Below are positions 34,985-42,561 of a DNA stretch of 42,561 nucleotides, in pieces. This stretch comes from Photorhabdus namnaonensis. GTDB taxonomy: Bacteria; Pseudomonadota; Gammaproteobacteria; Enterobacterales; Enterobacteriaceae. Every line of letters begins with the position of its first letter. Position 1 is the first letter of the stretch. The notes beneath the pieces were generated by a model. It saw only the letters and a list, made by a program, of their open reading frames with translations. It did no database searches and was not told the DNA's origin. The translations under genes and the position numbers were made by a program. Where the stretch lies: contig NZ_LOIC01000083.1 of the NCBI RefSeq assembly GCF_001684335.1, positions 170,108-212,668 on the forward strand, read 5' to 3'.

Positions 34985-35041
34985 AATGTGCATACCCAGT
35001 TGTAATGTGCATACCCAGTTATAATGGGCATACCCATTTAT
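34985..35041 (-). repeat. Three 19-bp direct repeats in front of the DUF2599 gene
   Basis: Units at 34985-35003, 35004-35022 and 35023-35041 share AATGtGCATACCCA-GTT. The third unit forms a dyad, AATGGG-CATA-CCCATT (35023-35038). On the minus strand they begin just after a TATAAT (35043-35048), so they lie at or just below the expected transcription start, where a repressor or an RNA-level control would act. Confidence 0.9.
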
Positions 35042-35511
35042 GATTATAATACTGAAAAGTATTTCTTTTACCATATGTACATTATGTACATTAAATATCA
35101 CGCATGAAACAATGTGGATCATTCTGGTTTTATTGGGTCATAATTTATCATATCCCGCTGGCCAGTACGGTGCCTAGCCTGGCGCCACATAGGCTTAGGG
35201 CTACCGCATGAACGTTTCTTATACAAAAATAGAAAATGTATCCATCAACAGGACTGGGAGACCGCGCTAGCGCTCAAATTTTGTTCTCTGATAAAAATCT
35301 AGTCCGTAGCACCTGCTCCAAAAACTCTGTTTTTATCCAAGAGCGCTTTTGCTTCATCTGTATACTGAGCTTTGTGGGCTAGGATCGCAGCATATTTAGC
35401 CTGTCATGGGTTGTCAGTCCCAATCACAGGCAATCAATCTCTATGGGTTTATTTTCAATGCTGGCTTTTTGCGACACCCTCTAAAGTCGAGGGTTTCCTT
35501 GCGGAGGATCT
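35042..35511. other. Degenerate intergenic region before glycerate kinase
   Basis: 470 bp without an intact gene. It includes the promoter-like TATAAT of the DUF2599 gene, a possible gene remnant (35299-35433), and an ACCCTC/GAGGGT hairpin (35476-35494) directly before the glycerate kinase ribosome site. Base composition is less AT-rich than other gaps, which suggests decayed coding DNA. Confidence 0.45.
35299..35433 (-). pseudogene. Possible remnant of an unidentified gene
   Basis: On the minus strand a protein-like stretch reads LPVIGTDNP, then a stop, then QAKYAAILAHKAQYTDEAKA and on to GAGATD before another stop. The composition looks coding rather than random, and the internal stop and absent 5-prime part suggest decay. 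I do not recognise the family, and chance remains possible. Confidence 0.25.
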
Positions 35512-36651
35512 ATGAAAATTATTATTGCGCCTGACTCATTTAAAGAAAGTCTCAGCGCCTTACAGGCCGCTGAAGCGATAGAGCAAGGATTTCGTGAAAT
35601 CTATCCACAAGCAGAATACATTAAATTGCCGATGGCAGATGGCGGTGAAGGTACGGTTGAATCGATGGTTGCAGCCACCAATGGGAGAGTTGTACACCTG
35701 TCGGTTACTGGTCCGTTAAATCAGCCGGTGGATAGCTTTTTCGGCGTGCTAGGCGATGGAGAAACCGCTGTTATTGAAATGGCGGCGGCTTCTGGCTTGC
35801 ATTTAGTGCCGATGGAAAAGCGTAATCCGTTGATAACCACGACTTATGGTACCGGCGAGCTGATGTTGGCTGCTTTAGATCAAGGTGTCAGAAAGATAAT
35901 TTTAGGTATTGGCGGTAGCGCGACTAATGATGGCGGTGTCGGTATGATGCAGGCGTTGGGGACCTGTTTGCTTGATTCTGATGGAAAAGAGTTGGAGCCT
36001 GGTGGGGCTGCGTTAAGTCGGCTTGCTAAAATTGATCTTTCTGGTTTGGACGCGCGTTTGAGTCAGACTGAAATTATCGCCGCCTGTGATGTGACTAACC
36101 CGTTATGTGGTGAGTTTGGCGCATCTGCTATTTTCGGGCCACAGAAAGGGGCGACACTAGAGATGGTGAAAGAATTGGACGCGGCTCTGCGCCATTATGG
36201 TGAGACAATTGAATTACTGACCGGCACTAAGGTCATTGACGTACCCGGTGTGGGAGCCGCAGGGGGAATGGGCGTTCCTTTACTTGGTTGGTTGGACGCT
36301 AAGTTACAATCGGGAATTGATATTGTTATCTCCACGCTGGAATTGGAAAAGGCGGTACAAGGCGCTGATCTGGTTATTACTGGCGAAGGTCGAATGGACA
36401 GCCAGACTATTTACGGTAAAACGCCGATTGGTGTTGCTCGTATCGCCAAAAAGTATGCTATTTCAACCATCGCATTGGTTGGCAGTATAAGTCAGAACTA
36501 TAGCATCGTTCATGAGCACGGATTGGATGCCGTTTTCTCAATTATGCCCGGCGTTTGTTCTCTTTCTGACGCTCTTGCTTGCGGGCATGAGAATTTGCGG
36601 GTCACTGCCCGCAATGTGGCTGCGGTCTGGAAAATGGGTCAGCTAGAATAA
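35512..36651 (+). CDS. Glycerate 2-kinase (GarK/GlxK family)
   Basis: A 379-aa kinase phosphorylating D-glycerate to 2-phosphoglycerate. The N-terminal MKIIIAPDSFKESLSA, MADGGEGTVE, GIGGSATNDGGVGMMQALG and VITGEGRMDSQT are family hallmarks. E. coli has two homologues (garK and glxK) in glucarate and glyoxylate clusters, and I cannot tell which this matches better. No garL, garR or glx gene is near, so its glycerate source is unclear. The ribosome site GGAGG is strong. The 3-prime end overlaps panM by 13 bp (convergent). Confidence 0.93.
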   Translation: MKIIIAPDSFKESLSALQAAEAIEQGFREIYPQAEYIKLPMADGGEGTVESMVAATNGRVVHLSVTGPLNQPVDSFFGVLGDGETAVIEMAAASGLHLVPMEKRNPLITTTYGTGELMLAALDQGVRKIILGIGGSATNDGGVGMMQALGTCLLDSDGKELEPGGAALSRLAKIDLSGLDARLSQTEIIAACDVTNPLCGEFGASAIFGPQKGATLEMVKELDAALRHYGETIELLTGTKVIDVPGVGAAGGMGVPLLGWLDAKLQSGIDIVISTLELEKAVQGADLVITGEGRMDSQTIYGKTPIGVARIAKKYAISTIALVGSISQNYSIVHEHGLDAVFSIMPGVCSLSDALACGHENLRVTARNVAAVWKMGQLE

Positions 36652-37037
36652 GAATTTGACTTGGGGTCGTAGTAAAAACCACAAGCATTCATAAAACCTT
36701 TTAATGCCGGGTCGTTAGCATCGGAAAACTTTTCAAGGTTTAATTTCCAATGGTTAATGGTGGGATGTTGAGCTCTTATTTCATTTATCAAATATAAACC
36801 CACTCCCCGGCGGCGTGTTATTTCACGGACACATAAATCTTTAAGCAGGCCGGATTGATCACTGAAAGTCACTTTTACTGCGGCCAGTAATCTATCATTA
36901 AAACGAGCAGCGAACAGTTTATTGCCGTTTTTTAGATAGATTTGCCACTGTTCAGGTATTTGCTGAGGCCATATTTTTTTCAGATCAATCGTATCTTGTG
37001 TTGATAAAACAGTAAGTTGTTCAATAGTTAGCTTCAT
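36639..37037 (-). CDS. panM: PanD maturation factor PanM (PanZ), GNAT fold
   Basis: A 132-aa GNAT-fold protein that binds PanD and promotes its self-cleavage into active aspartate decarboxylase, linked to coenzyme A level. The acetyl-CoA-binding motif REITRRRGVGLYLINEI is present, and the N-terminus MKLTIEQL...DTIDLKKIWPQ follows E. coli PanZ (127 aa). It lies beside the liv genes as in E. coli (yhhK). Confidence 0.9.
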   Translation of the reverse strand: MKLTIEQLTVLSTQDTIDLKKIWPQQIPEQWQIYLKNGNKLFAARFNDRLLAAVKVTFSDQSGLLKDLCVREITRRRGVGLYLINEIRAQHPTINHWKLNLEKFSDANDPALKGFMNACGFYYDPKSNSYSS

Positions 37038-37427
37038 GGTTTTTCCATATTAATTTTAGTTGAATAGTTCAATGGAGTGTCGTGTAACCGCTTTTATACG
37101 TTACTGGAAAAATGTTTTTAACATGGTCGATCTTTCGAGTTAAAGATTGCTTTACTAATATTTAACCAGAATATCACACCATGTTTCGTCTAAATTCCAA
37201 TCAATTTTGGCGGTATTTTATTCTGTAATTAATGCTTTTAGCTACCTTGTTAATTTGATTTTAAGCATGAAATGCTAGTTTAATAACATGAAAAATAAAA
37301 TCTTATTCATAAAAATTACTTTATCTAATCATCGATCACAAAAGATCACGGTTATCCCATTAGATAATCGGAGATCTAAAAGGTAAGCACAATAAATTAG
37401 ATTAATAACAACACGGGGATAAATAAA
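37038..37427. promoter_or_regulatory. livK upstream control region
   Basis: 390 bp without a gene. A 9-bp inverted repeat, TTATCTAAT (37321-37329) with ATTAGATAA (37359-37367), encloses a direct repeat GATCACAAAAGATCAC. It lies 60-110 bp before livK. In E. coli liv expression responds to Lrp and leucine; this structure is a candidate site but not a recognised operator. Confidence 0.5.
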
Positions 37428-38540
37428 ATGAAAGTCATAACAGGTAAAAGCCTATTAACAGGCGGTATTGTCATGATGATGAGTCACTCACTGTGGGCGC
37501 AAGAGATCAAAGTAGCGATTGTGGGGGCAATGTCAGGTCCAGTTGCGCAATATGGTGATATGGAATTTACTGGTGCCCGTCAGGCAATTGCAGATATCAA
37601 TGCTAAAGGGGGTATTAATGGCAATAAGCTGGTGGGCGTTGAGTATGATGATGCGTGTGATCCGAAACAGGCTGTAGCCGTCGCGAATAAAGTGATTAAT
37701 GATAACATTCGTTATGTTATCGGCCACTTATGCTCTTCGTCTACTCAACCGGCATCTGACATCTACGAAGATGAAGGTGTCATTATGATTACACCGGCGG
37801 CAACCAATGCTGATTTGACAACTCGTGGCTACCAGATGATTCTGCGTACCACCGGGCTGGATTCTGATCAGGGACCAACGGCAGCGAAATATATTGCTGA
37901 AAAGATTAAACCTCAGCGTATAGCTATTGTTCACGATAAACAGCAATACGGTGAAGGATTAGCGCGATCTGTTCTCGATAAATTGAAAAAAGCGGGAGCT
38001 AATATTGTCCTGTTTGAAGGCGTCACAGCGGGTGATAAAGATTTTTCGGCTCTGGTTGCTCGTCTGAAAAAAGAGAATGTGGATTTTGTCTATTTTGGCG
38101 GCTACTACCCTGAAATGGGGCAAATTCTACGTCAGGCTAAGCAGTCCGGCTTGAATATTCGCTTTATGGGGCCAGAAGGTGTAGGCAACTCCTCACTATC
38201 CAATATCGCCGGAGCCGCTTCCGAGGGCATGTTAGTCACATTACCTAAGCGTTACGATCAGGTGCCGGTGAACAAAGCTATTGTTGAGGCGATCAAAGGT
38301 AAGAAAAGCGATCCGACAGGCCCGTTCGTCTGGACAACCTATGCCGCGCTGCAATCTCTGGCCGCGGCAATGAACCGTACCGGTAGTATGGAACCGACTG
38401 ATTTGGTGAAAGACCTGAAAGCGAATCCAGTGGATACCGTAATGGGAACACTGAGCTGGAATGCCGTCGGCGATCTAAAAGGATTCGAATTCGGTATTTT
38501 TGAATGGCATGCAGATGGTTCTTCCACTTCTGTGAAGTAA
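37428..38540 (+). CDS. livK: Branched-chain amino acid periplasmic binding protein (LivK-type)
   Basis: A 370-aa periplasmic binding protein for leucine and related amino acids. Residues 1-24 are a Sec signal peptide (cut near LWA-QEI). The mature protein has the type I binding fold with [20 protein letters not shown] and [19 protein letters not shown], closer to E. coli LivK than LivJ by eye. Only one binding-protein gene is present here, whereas E. coli has livJ and livK flanking panM. A stable hairpin separates it from livH. Confidence 0.94.
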   Translation: MKVITGKSLLTGGIVMMMSHSLWAQEIKVAIVGAMSGPVAQYGDMEFTGARQAIADINAKGGINGNKLVGVEYDDACDPKQAVAVANKVINDNIRYVIGHLCSSSTQPASDIYEDEGVIMITPAATNADLTTRGYQMILRTTGLDSDQGPTAAKYIAEKIKPQRIAIVHDKQQYGEGLARSVLDKLKKAGANIVLFEGVTAGDKDFSALVARLKKENVDFVYFGGYYPEMGQILRQAKQSGLNIRFMGPEGVGNSSLSNIAGAASEGMLVTLPKRYDQVPVNKAIVEAIKGKKSDPTGPFVWTTYAALQSLAAAMNRTGSMEPTDLVKDLKANPVDTVMGTLSWNAVGDLKGFEFGIFEWHADGSSTSVK

Positions 38541-38552
38541 AGTCGTGGTCAT

Positions 38553-38575
38553 CAGCGCCTGTTTGCCAGGCGCTG
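38553..38575 (+). promoter_or_regulatory. Intercistronic hairpin between livK and livH
   Basis: A perfect 9-bp stem, CAGCGCCTG with CAGGCGCTG, 12 bp after livK and 20 bp before livH, with no real T-run. Such structures after binding-protein genes commonly protect the upstream mRNA or partly terminate, giving more binding protein than permease. Confidence 0.75.
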
Positions 38576-38595
38576 TTATTCCAGAGGTACAACGT

Positions 38596-39522
38596 ATGTC
38601 GGAGCAATTTCTCTATTTTTTACAACAGATGTTAAATGGAGTGACTCTGGGTAGTACTTATGCATTGATTGCCATTGGTTATACGATGGTTTACGGCATT
38701 ATCGGGATGATTAACTTCGCTCATGGTGAAGTTTATATGATTGGTAGCTATGTCTCCTTTATTGTGATTGCGGCTCTGATCATGATAGGAATTGATTTGG
38801 GCTGGTTGCTGATTACCGCCGCTTTTTTAACATCAATTGTCATTGCCGCTGCTTATGGTTGGAGTATTGAGCGAGTGGCTTACAGACCTGTTCGCCATTC
38901 TAAACGCCTGATTGCCCTGATTTCAGCGATTGGGATGTCTATTTTCTTGCAAAACTATGTCAGCCTGTCACAAAGTTCTCGCGATCTGGCATTGCCGAGC
39001 CTGATTACCGGACAGTGGGTATTAGGTGCAAGTGATGGATTTTCTGCCAGTCTTAGCGCAATGCAACTGACCATCTGGATAGTGACATTTCTTGCCATGC
39101 TGATATTGACACTGTTTATTCGCTATTCCCGTATGGGACGGGCCTGCCGTGCTTGTGCGGAAGATCTGAAAATGGCCAGTTTGTTGGGGATCAATACTAA
39201 CAGAGTGATTTCCTTGACCTTTGTTATCGGTGCGGTAATGGCCGCGGTAGCCGGTGTTTTGTTGGGGCAGTTCTACAGTGTGATAAATCCGTATATCGGT
39301 TTTATGGCAGGAATGAAAGCTTTCACCGCAGCGGTATTGGGAGGAATTGGCAGTATTCCGGGGGCGATGATTGGTGGCTTGATCTTGGGAATTTCAGAAG
39401 CCCTAACTTCTGCTTATCTGAGCACAGAATATAAAGATGCCGTTTCCTTTGCTCTACTCATTGTTGTGCTGTTGTTTATGCCCACTGGAATTTTAGGCCG
39501 TCCAGAGGTAGAAAAAGTATGA
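38596..39522 (+). CDS. livH: Branched-chain amino acid ABC permease LivH
   Basis: A 308-aa inner membrane permease with about eight predicted transmembrane helices and the family length of E. coli LivH. The start at ATG 38596 (MSEQFLYFLQQ) follows AGAGG; the open frame upstream covers the intercistronic hairpin. Conserved ALIAIGYTMVYGIIGMINFAHG and GRACRACAEDLKMASLLGI (ATPase contact) are present. It overlaps livM by ATGA. Confidence 0.96.
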   Translation: MSEQFLYFLQQMLNGVTLGSTYALIAIGYTMVYGIIGMINFAHGEVYMIGSYVSFIVIAALIMIGIDLGWLLITAAFLTSIVIAAAYGWSIERVAYRPVRHSKRLIALISAIGMSIFLQNYVSLSQSSRDLALPSLITGQWVLGASDGFSASLSAMQLTIWIVTFLAMLILTLFIRYSRMGRACRACAEDLKMASLLGINTNRVISLTFVIGAVMAAVAGVLLGQFYSVINPYIGFMAGMKAFTAAVLGGIGSIPGAMIGGLILGISEALTSAYLSTEYKDAVSFALLIVVLLFMPTGILGRPEVEKV

Positions 39523-40796
39523 AACATGCCAATTGGATGAATGCCGTTATCGCCTCAGTCGTTTTATTTGTGTTGTCTGTCTTTATGATGGGGATACAGT
39601 TGTCGCTGGACGGTACGCAGTTGGTCGTCCATCGTGCCGATGGAGTGCGATGGTTATGGATTGGTATTGGCTGCGCGGTTGTTTTTCTGTTCCAGTTATT
39701 GCGTCCAGTTGTTCAGCAGACAATGAAGAAAATACCGATTAAAAGCTGGTCGTTGCCGGATTTCGATGGTTCAACCAAAGGGCAAAAATTACTGGCGATA
39801 TTGGTCATTATTGCTGCAATTATCTGGCCGTTTATTGTATCCCGTGGTAGTGTTGATATTGCTACGCTGACGTTAATTTATGTCATGCTAGGGTTGGGTT
39901 TGAATGTCGTGGTTGGTTTGTCGGGGTTGTTGGTACTTGGGTATGCCGGTTTTTATGCTATCGGTGCTTATACCTACGCTTTGCTGAGTCACTATTACGG
40001 ATTAGGATTTTGGCAGAGCTTACCGCTGGCGGGGTTAACGGCGGCTTTATCGGGGTTATTGTTAGGTTTTCCGGTATTGCGATTGCGCGGTGACTATCTG
40101 GCAATTGTTACCCTTGGTTTTGGTGAAATTGTTCGCATTCTACTGTTGAATAATACTGAAATAACCGGTGGTCCGAATGGTATCAGCCAGATCCCAAAAC
40201 CGACTTTCTTCGGGTTGGAATTTAACCGCGGTGTGAAAGAGGGAGGTTGGGACACTTTCCACAACTTCTTTGGTTTGAAATATGATCCCAGTGATCGGGT
40301 CATCTTCCTCTATCTGGTGGTGTTACTGTTGGTAATACTGACAGTATTTATTATTAATCGGCTACTGCGTATGCCATTAGGCCGGGCATGGGAAGCGCTG
40401 CGTGAAGATGAGATTGCTTGTCGCTCTCTTGGTTTAAGTCCAACCCGAATTAAACTGGCTGCATTTACTATCAGTGCTGCATTTGCCGGTTTTGCCGGTA
40501 CTTTATTTGCTGCCCGGCAGGGTTTCGTCAGCCCGGAGTCCTTCACGTTTGCTGAATCTGCTTTTGTGCTGGCGATTGTAGTACTCGGAGGGATGGGTTC
40601 ACAGACTGCGGTGATTCTAGCGGCCGTTTTATTGGTGGTTTCCCGTGAGATGATGCGTGATCTGAATGCCTACAGCATGTTGCTGCTAGGGGCAATGATG
40701 GTATTGATGATGATTTGGCGCCCGCAAGGGTTGCTACCGACAAAACGCCGTCATGTTAAATTGGAACGACCGGTACAGGGAGGAAAGCAACCATGA
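39519..40796 (+). CDS. livM: Branched-chain amino acid ABC permease LivM
   Basis: A 425-aa permease partner of LivH with about ten predicted transmembrane helices. The conserved YVMLGLGLNVVVGLSGLLVLG and the ATPase-contact loop GRAWEALREDEIACRSLGL are present. It overlaps livH and livG by 4 bp each, indicating coupled translation. Confidence 0.97.
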   Translation: MKHANWMNAVIASVVLFVLSVFMMGIQLSLDGTQLVVHRADGVRWLWIGIGCAVVFLFQLLRPVVQQTMKKIPIKSWSLPDFDGSTKGQKLLAILVIIAAIIWPFIVSRGSVDIATLTLIYVMLGLGLNVVVGLSGLLVLGYAGFYAIGAYTYALLSHYYGLGFWQSLPLAGLTAALSGLLLGFPVLRLRGDYLAIVTLGFGEIVRILLLNNTEITGGPNGISQIPKPTFFGLEFNRGVKEGGWDTFHNFFGLKYDPSDRVIFLYLVVLLLVILTVFIINRLLRMPLGRAWEALREDEIACRSLGLSPTRIKLAAFTISAAFAGFAGTLFAARQGFVSPESFTFAESAFVLAIVVLGGMGSQTAVILAAVLLVVSREMMRDLNAYSMLLLGAMMVLMMIWRPQGLLPTKRRHVKLERPVQGGKQP

Positions 40797-41566
40797 GTGC
40801 AACGCCATTATTGCAAGTTTCCGATCTGACCATGCGCTTCGGTGGTTTGCTCGCGGTTAACAACATTGCCCTGAGGCTAAATCAGGGTGAAATTGTTTCT
40901 CTTATTGGCCCTAATGGTGCAGGGAAAACTACAATCTTTAACTGTCTGACCGGATTTTACTGTCCGACTAGCGGTACGATAAAACTGCGGGAGAAACATC
41001 TGGAAGGGTTATCTGGGCAGGCGATTGCACGTATGGGTATTATCAGAACATTCCAACATGTGCGGTTGTTCCGAGAGATGACTGTGATTGAAAATCTATT
41101 AGTAGCGCAGCATCAGCACCTGAAAAGGGGCCTTTTGGCCGGTCTTTTTAAAACGTCGGCATTCCGCCGAGCAGAATCTAAGGCTGTAGATTGGGCCATA
41201 ACTTGGTTAGAACGGATTGGTTTATTACCACTGGCAAACAGACAGGCCGGTAATCTAGCATACGGTCAGCAACGGCGTTTGGAGATTGCCCGCTGTATGG
41301 TAGCTCGTCCGCAGATTTTGATGCTGGATGAACCTGCTGCGGGGCTGAATCCAAAAGAGACAGCAGAGCTTAATGCTTTAATTGCTGAACTGAGGGAATA
41401 TCATCAAGTTTCTGTATTGTTGATCGAGCATGATATGAAATTGGTGATGGGAATATCAGATCGTATCTATGTTGTTAATCAGGGAATGTCTTTAGCGCAA
41501 GGACGGCCAGAAGAGATTCGTAACAACCCGGATGTTATCCGGGCATATCTGGGCGAGGTGTATTAA
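40793..41566 (+). CDS. livG: Branched-chain amino acid ABC ATPase LivG
   Basis: A 257-aa ATPase. Walker A GPNGAGKTT, the family-specific RTFQHVRLFREMTVIENL, signature LAYGQQRRLEIAR, Walker B ILMLDEPAAGLNP and IEHDM are intact. The ribosome site GGAGG lies in the livM end. Confidence 0.97.
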   Translation: MSATPLLQVSDLTMRFGGLLAVNNIALRLNQGEIVSLIGPNGAGKTTIFNCLTGFYCPTSGTIKLREKHLEGLSGQAIARMGIIRTFQHVRLFREMTVIENLLVAQHQHLKRGLLAGLFKTSAFRRAESKAVDWAITWLERIGLLPLANRQAGNLAYGQQRRLEIARCMVARPQILMLDEPAAGLNPKETAELNALIAELREYHQVSVLLIEHDMKLVMGISDRIYVVNQGMSLAQGRPEEIRNNPDVIRAYLGEVY

Positions 41567-41568
41567 TT

Positions 41569-42270
41569 ATGTTGGAATTTAATCGGGTATCTGCCCATTA
41601 TGGAGAAGTTCAGGTATTACATCAGGTCAGTCTGAATATTCAGCAGGGGGAAATCGTCACTCTAATTGGTGCAAATGGCGCAGGAAAAACAACGTTGCTC
41701 AGTACCTTATGTAGTGAACCCAGAGCAACCGAAGGTTCCATAATTTTTCGTGGTAAGGAGATCACCCAATGGCCGACATCTCGTATTATGCGTGAGGACA
41801 TTGCGATTGTCCCGGAAGGACGCAGAGTGTTTGCTCGTATGACAGTGGAAGAGAATTTGGCAATGGGCGGCTTTTTTGCTGATAGGACCCAGTATCCGCA
41901 GCGCCTTGAGCGGGTTTATGATTTATTTCCGCGTTTACAGGAAAGGCGTAACCAGCGAGCTGGAACGATGTCCGGTGGTGAACAGCAAATGTTGGCAATT
42001 GGCCGTGCTTTAATGAGTCAGCCACAATTATTGTTGCTGGATGAGCCTTCATTGGGATTGGCGCCGATAGTGATTATTCAGATTTTCGATACTATTCAGC
42101 AGTTGAGGGAAGAGGGGATGACCATCTTTTTGGTTGAGCAGAATGCAAATCAGGCGTTGAAATTGGCTGACCGAGGATATGTATTGGAAAACGGTAAGAT
42201 CGTACTAGAAGACAGTGGGTCTGCGTTATTGGTTAATGAAGCTGTGAGAAATGCGTATTTGGGAGGATAG
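41569..42270 (+). CDS. livF: Branched-chain amino acid ABC ATPase LivF
   Basis: A 233-aa ATPase pairing with LivG. Walker A GANGAGKTT, the RVFARMTVEENL segment, signature MSGGEQQMLAIGRAL, Walker B LLLLDEPSLGLAP and VEQN are intact. It begins 2 bp after livG and ends the operon; no convincing terminator is visible in the last 290 bp. Confidence 0.97.
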   Translation: MLEFNRVSAHYGEVQVLHQVSLNIQQGEIVTLIGANGAGKTTLLSTLCSEPRATEGSIIFRGKEITQWPTSRIMREDIAIVPEGRRVFARMTVEENLAMGGFFADRTQYPQRLERVYDLFPRLQERRNQRAGTMSGGEQQMLAIGRALMSQPQLLLLDEPSLGLAPIVIIQIFDTIQQLREEGMTIFLVEQNANQALKLADRGYVLENGKIVLEDSGSALLVNEAVRNAYLGG

Positions 42271-42561
42271 AGACGTATTCTCTTTCACAGGAAGGGAATT
42301 CAGATGGTTGATTATCCTCGTAGTACTGGGAAGGTTGTTTTTCCTAAGGTGAGGACGCCATTAATAATGCTTTAAGTTTGGTATTAGTTGGGGTCGGGGC
42401 AACGAGTGTGGTTTCAAATGCTTTGAAATCCGCCCTTGTTTTTTTCTGTGTTTTTTCGTCATATTTTAAGTGATATAAATAAATTTTCAAAATAATAGAT
42501 CACTGGAAGGGAACTCAGTCCGATTTTTGCGATCTGATCAATTGCCAAAAATCCCAAACCT
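42271..42561. other. Region after livF with an imperfect direct repeat
   Basis: No gene recognised. A 19-bp sequence, TCACAGGAAGGGAATTCAG (42285-42303), recurs as TCACTGGAAGGGAACTCAG (42500-42518), with two mismatches. A 23-codon frame (42304-42375, beginning MVDYPRSTGK) follows the first repeat with AGGAAGGG as possible ribosome site, but it resembles nothing I know. Confidence 0.4.

Noticed and set aside
34985-35041. Plasmid-type iterons or origin
   Set aside because: Only three units, beside a promoter-like TATAAT and a small secreted protein gene, with no replication gene nearby; an operator is more likely.

Overview
The window is chromosomal DNA of an enterobacterium in the Morganellaceae, most likely Photorhabdus (possibly Xenorhabdus). 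The core proteins closely resemble their E. coli counterparts. Intergenic DNA is AT-rich, and two complete 127-bp ERIC elements are present. The genus is an inference; no marker gene was compared.

Layout. 1-2.4 kb: a LysR-type regulator, a long AT-rich gap, and a YjeI-like lipoprotein. 2.4-8.1 kb: a block in E. coli order, with epmB divergent from efp, the guanidinium exporter sugE behind a guanidine-II riboswitch, and the fumarate reductase operon frdABCD on the minus strand. 8.1-11.2 kb: an accessory insertion of three tandem paralogues, each exactly 137 aa and built of three internal repeats (predicted beta-trefoil, fascin-like). It separates frdA from epmA, which are neighbours in E. coli. 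11.3-15.4 kb: epmA, then glpQ and glpT with a CRP site and a GlpR-like operator. 15.4-15.9 kb: a DUF29 gene. 16.1-24.3 kb: an L-fucose locus, with gldA and fucA on the minus strand and fucP, fucI, fucK and fucR on the plus strand. gldA occupies the place of fucO, fucU is absent, and 13 perfect ATTCTGG heptamers lie just before fucP. 24.3-34.2 kb: a conserved block of yhhQ (behind a preQ1-I-like riboswitch), tusA, zntA (ZntR-type promoter), yhhN, yhhL, rsmD, ftsYEX and rpoH. 34.2-35.5 kb: an ERIC element, a secreted DUF2599 protein with three 19-bp operator-like repeats, and degenerate sequence. 35.5-42.3 kb: glycerate kinase, panM and the branched-chain amino acid ABC operon livKHMGF.

How the genes work together. 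EpmA, EpmB and EF-P are the beta-lysylation system for polyproline translation. FrdABCD is anaerobic fumarate respiration. GlpT and GlpQ take up and release glycerol-3-phosphate. The fuc genes convert fucose to dihydroxyacetone phosphate and lactaldehyde, which GldA may reduce. FtsY, FtsE and FtsX serve membrane targeting and division. LivKHMGF imports leucine, isoleucine and valine.

The best candidate for something undescribed is the triplicated 137-aa repeat-protein cassette, followed by the heptamer tract upstream of fucP and the operator-like repeats in front of the DUF2599 gene.
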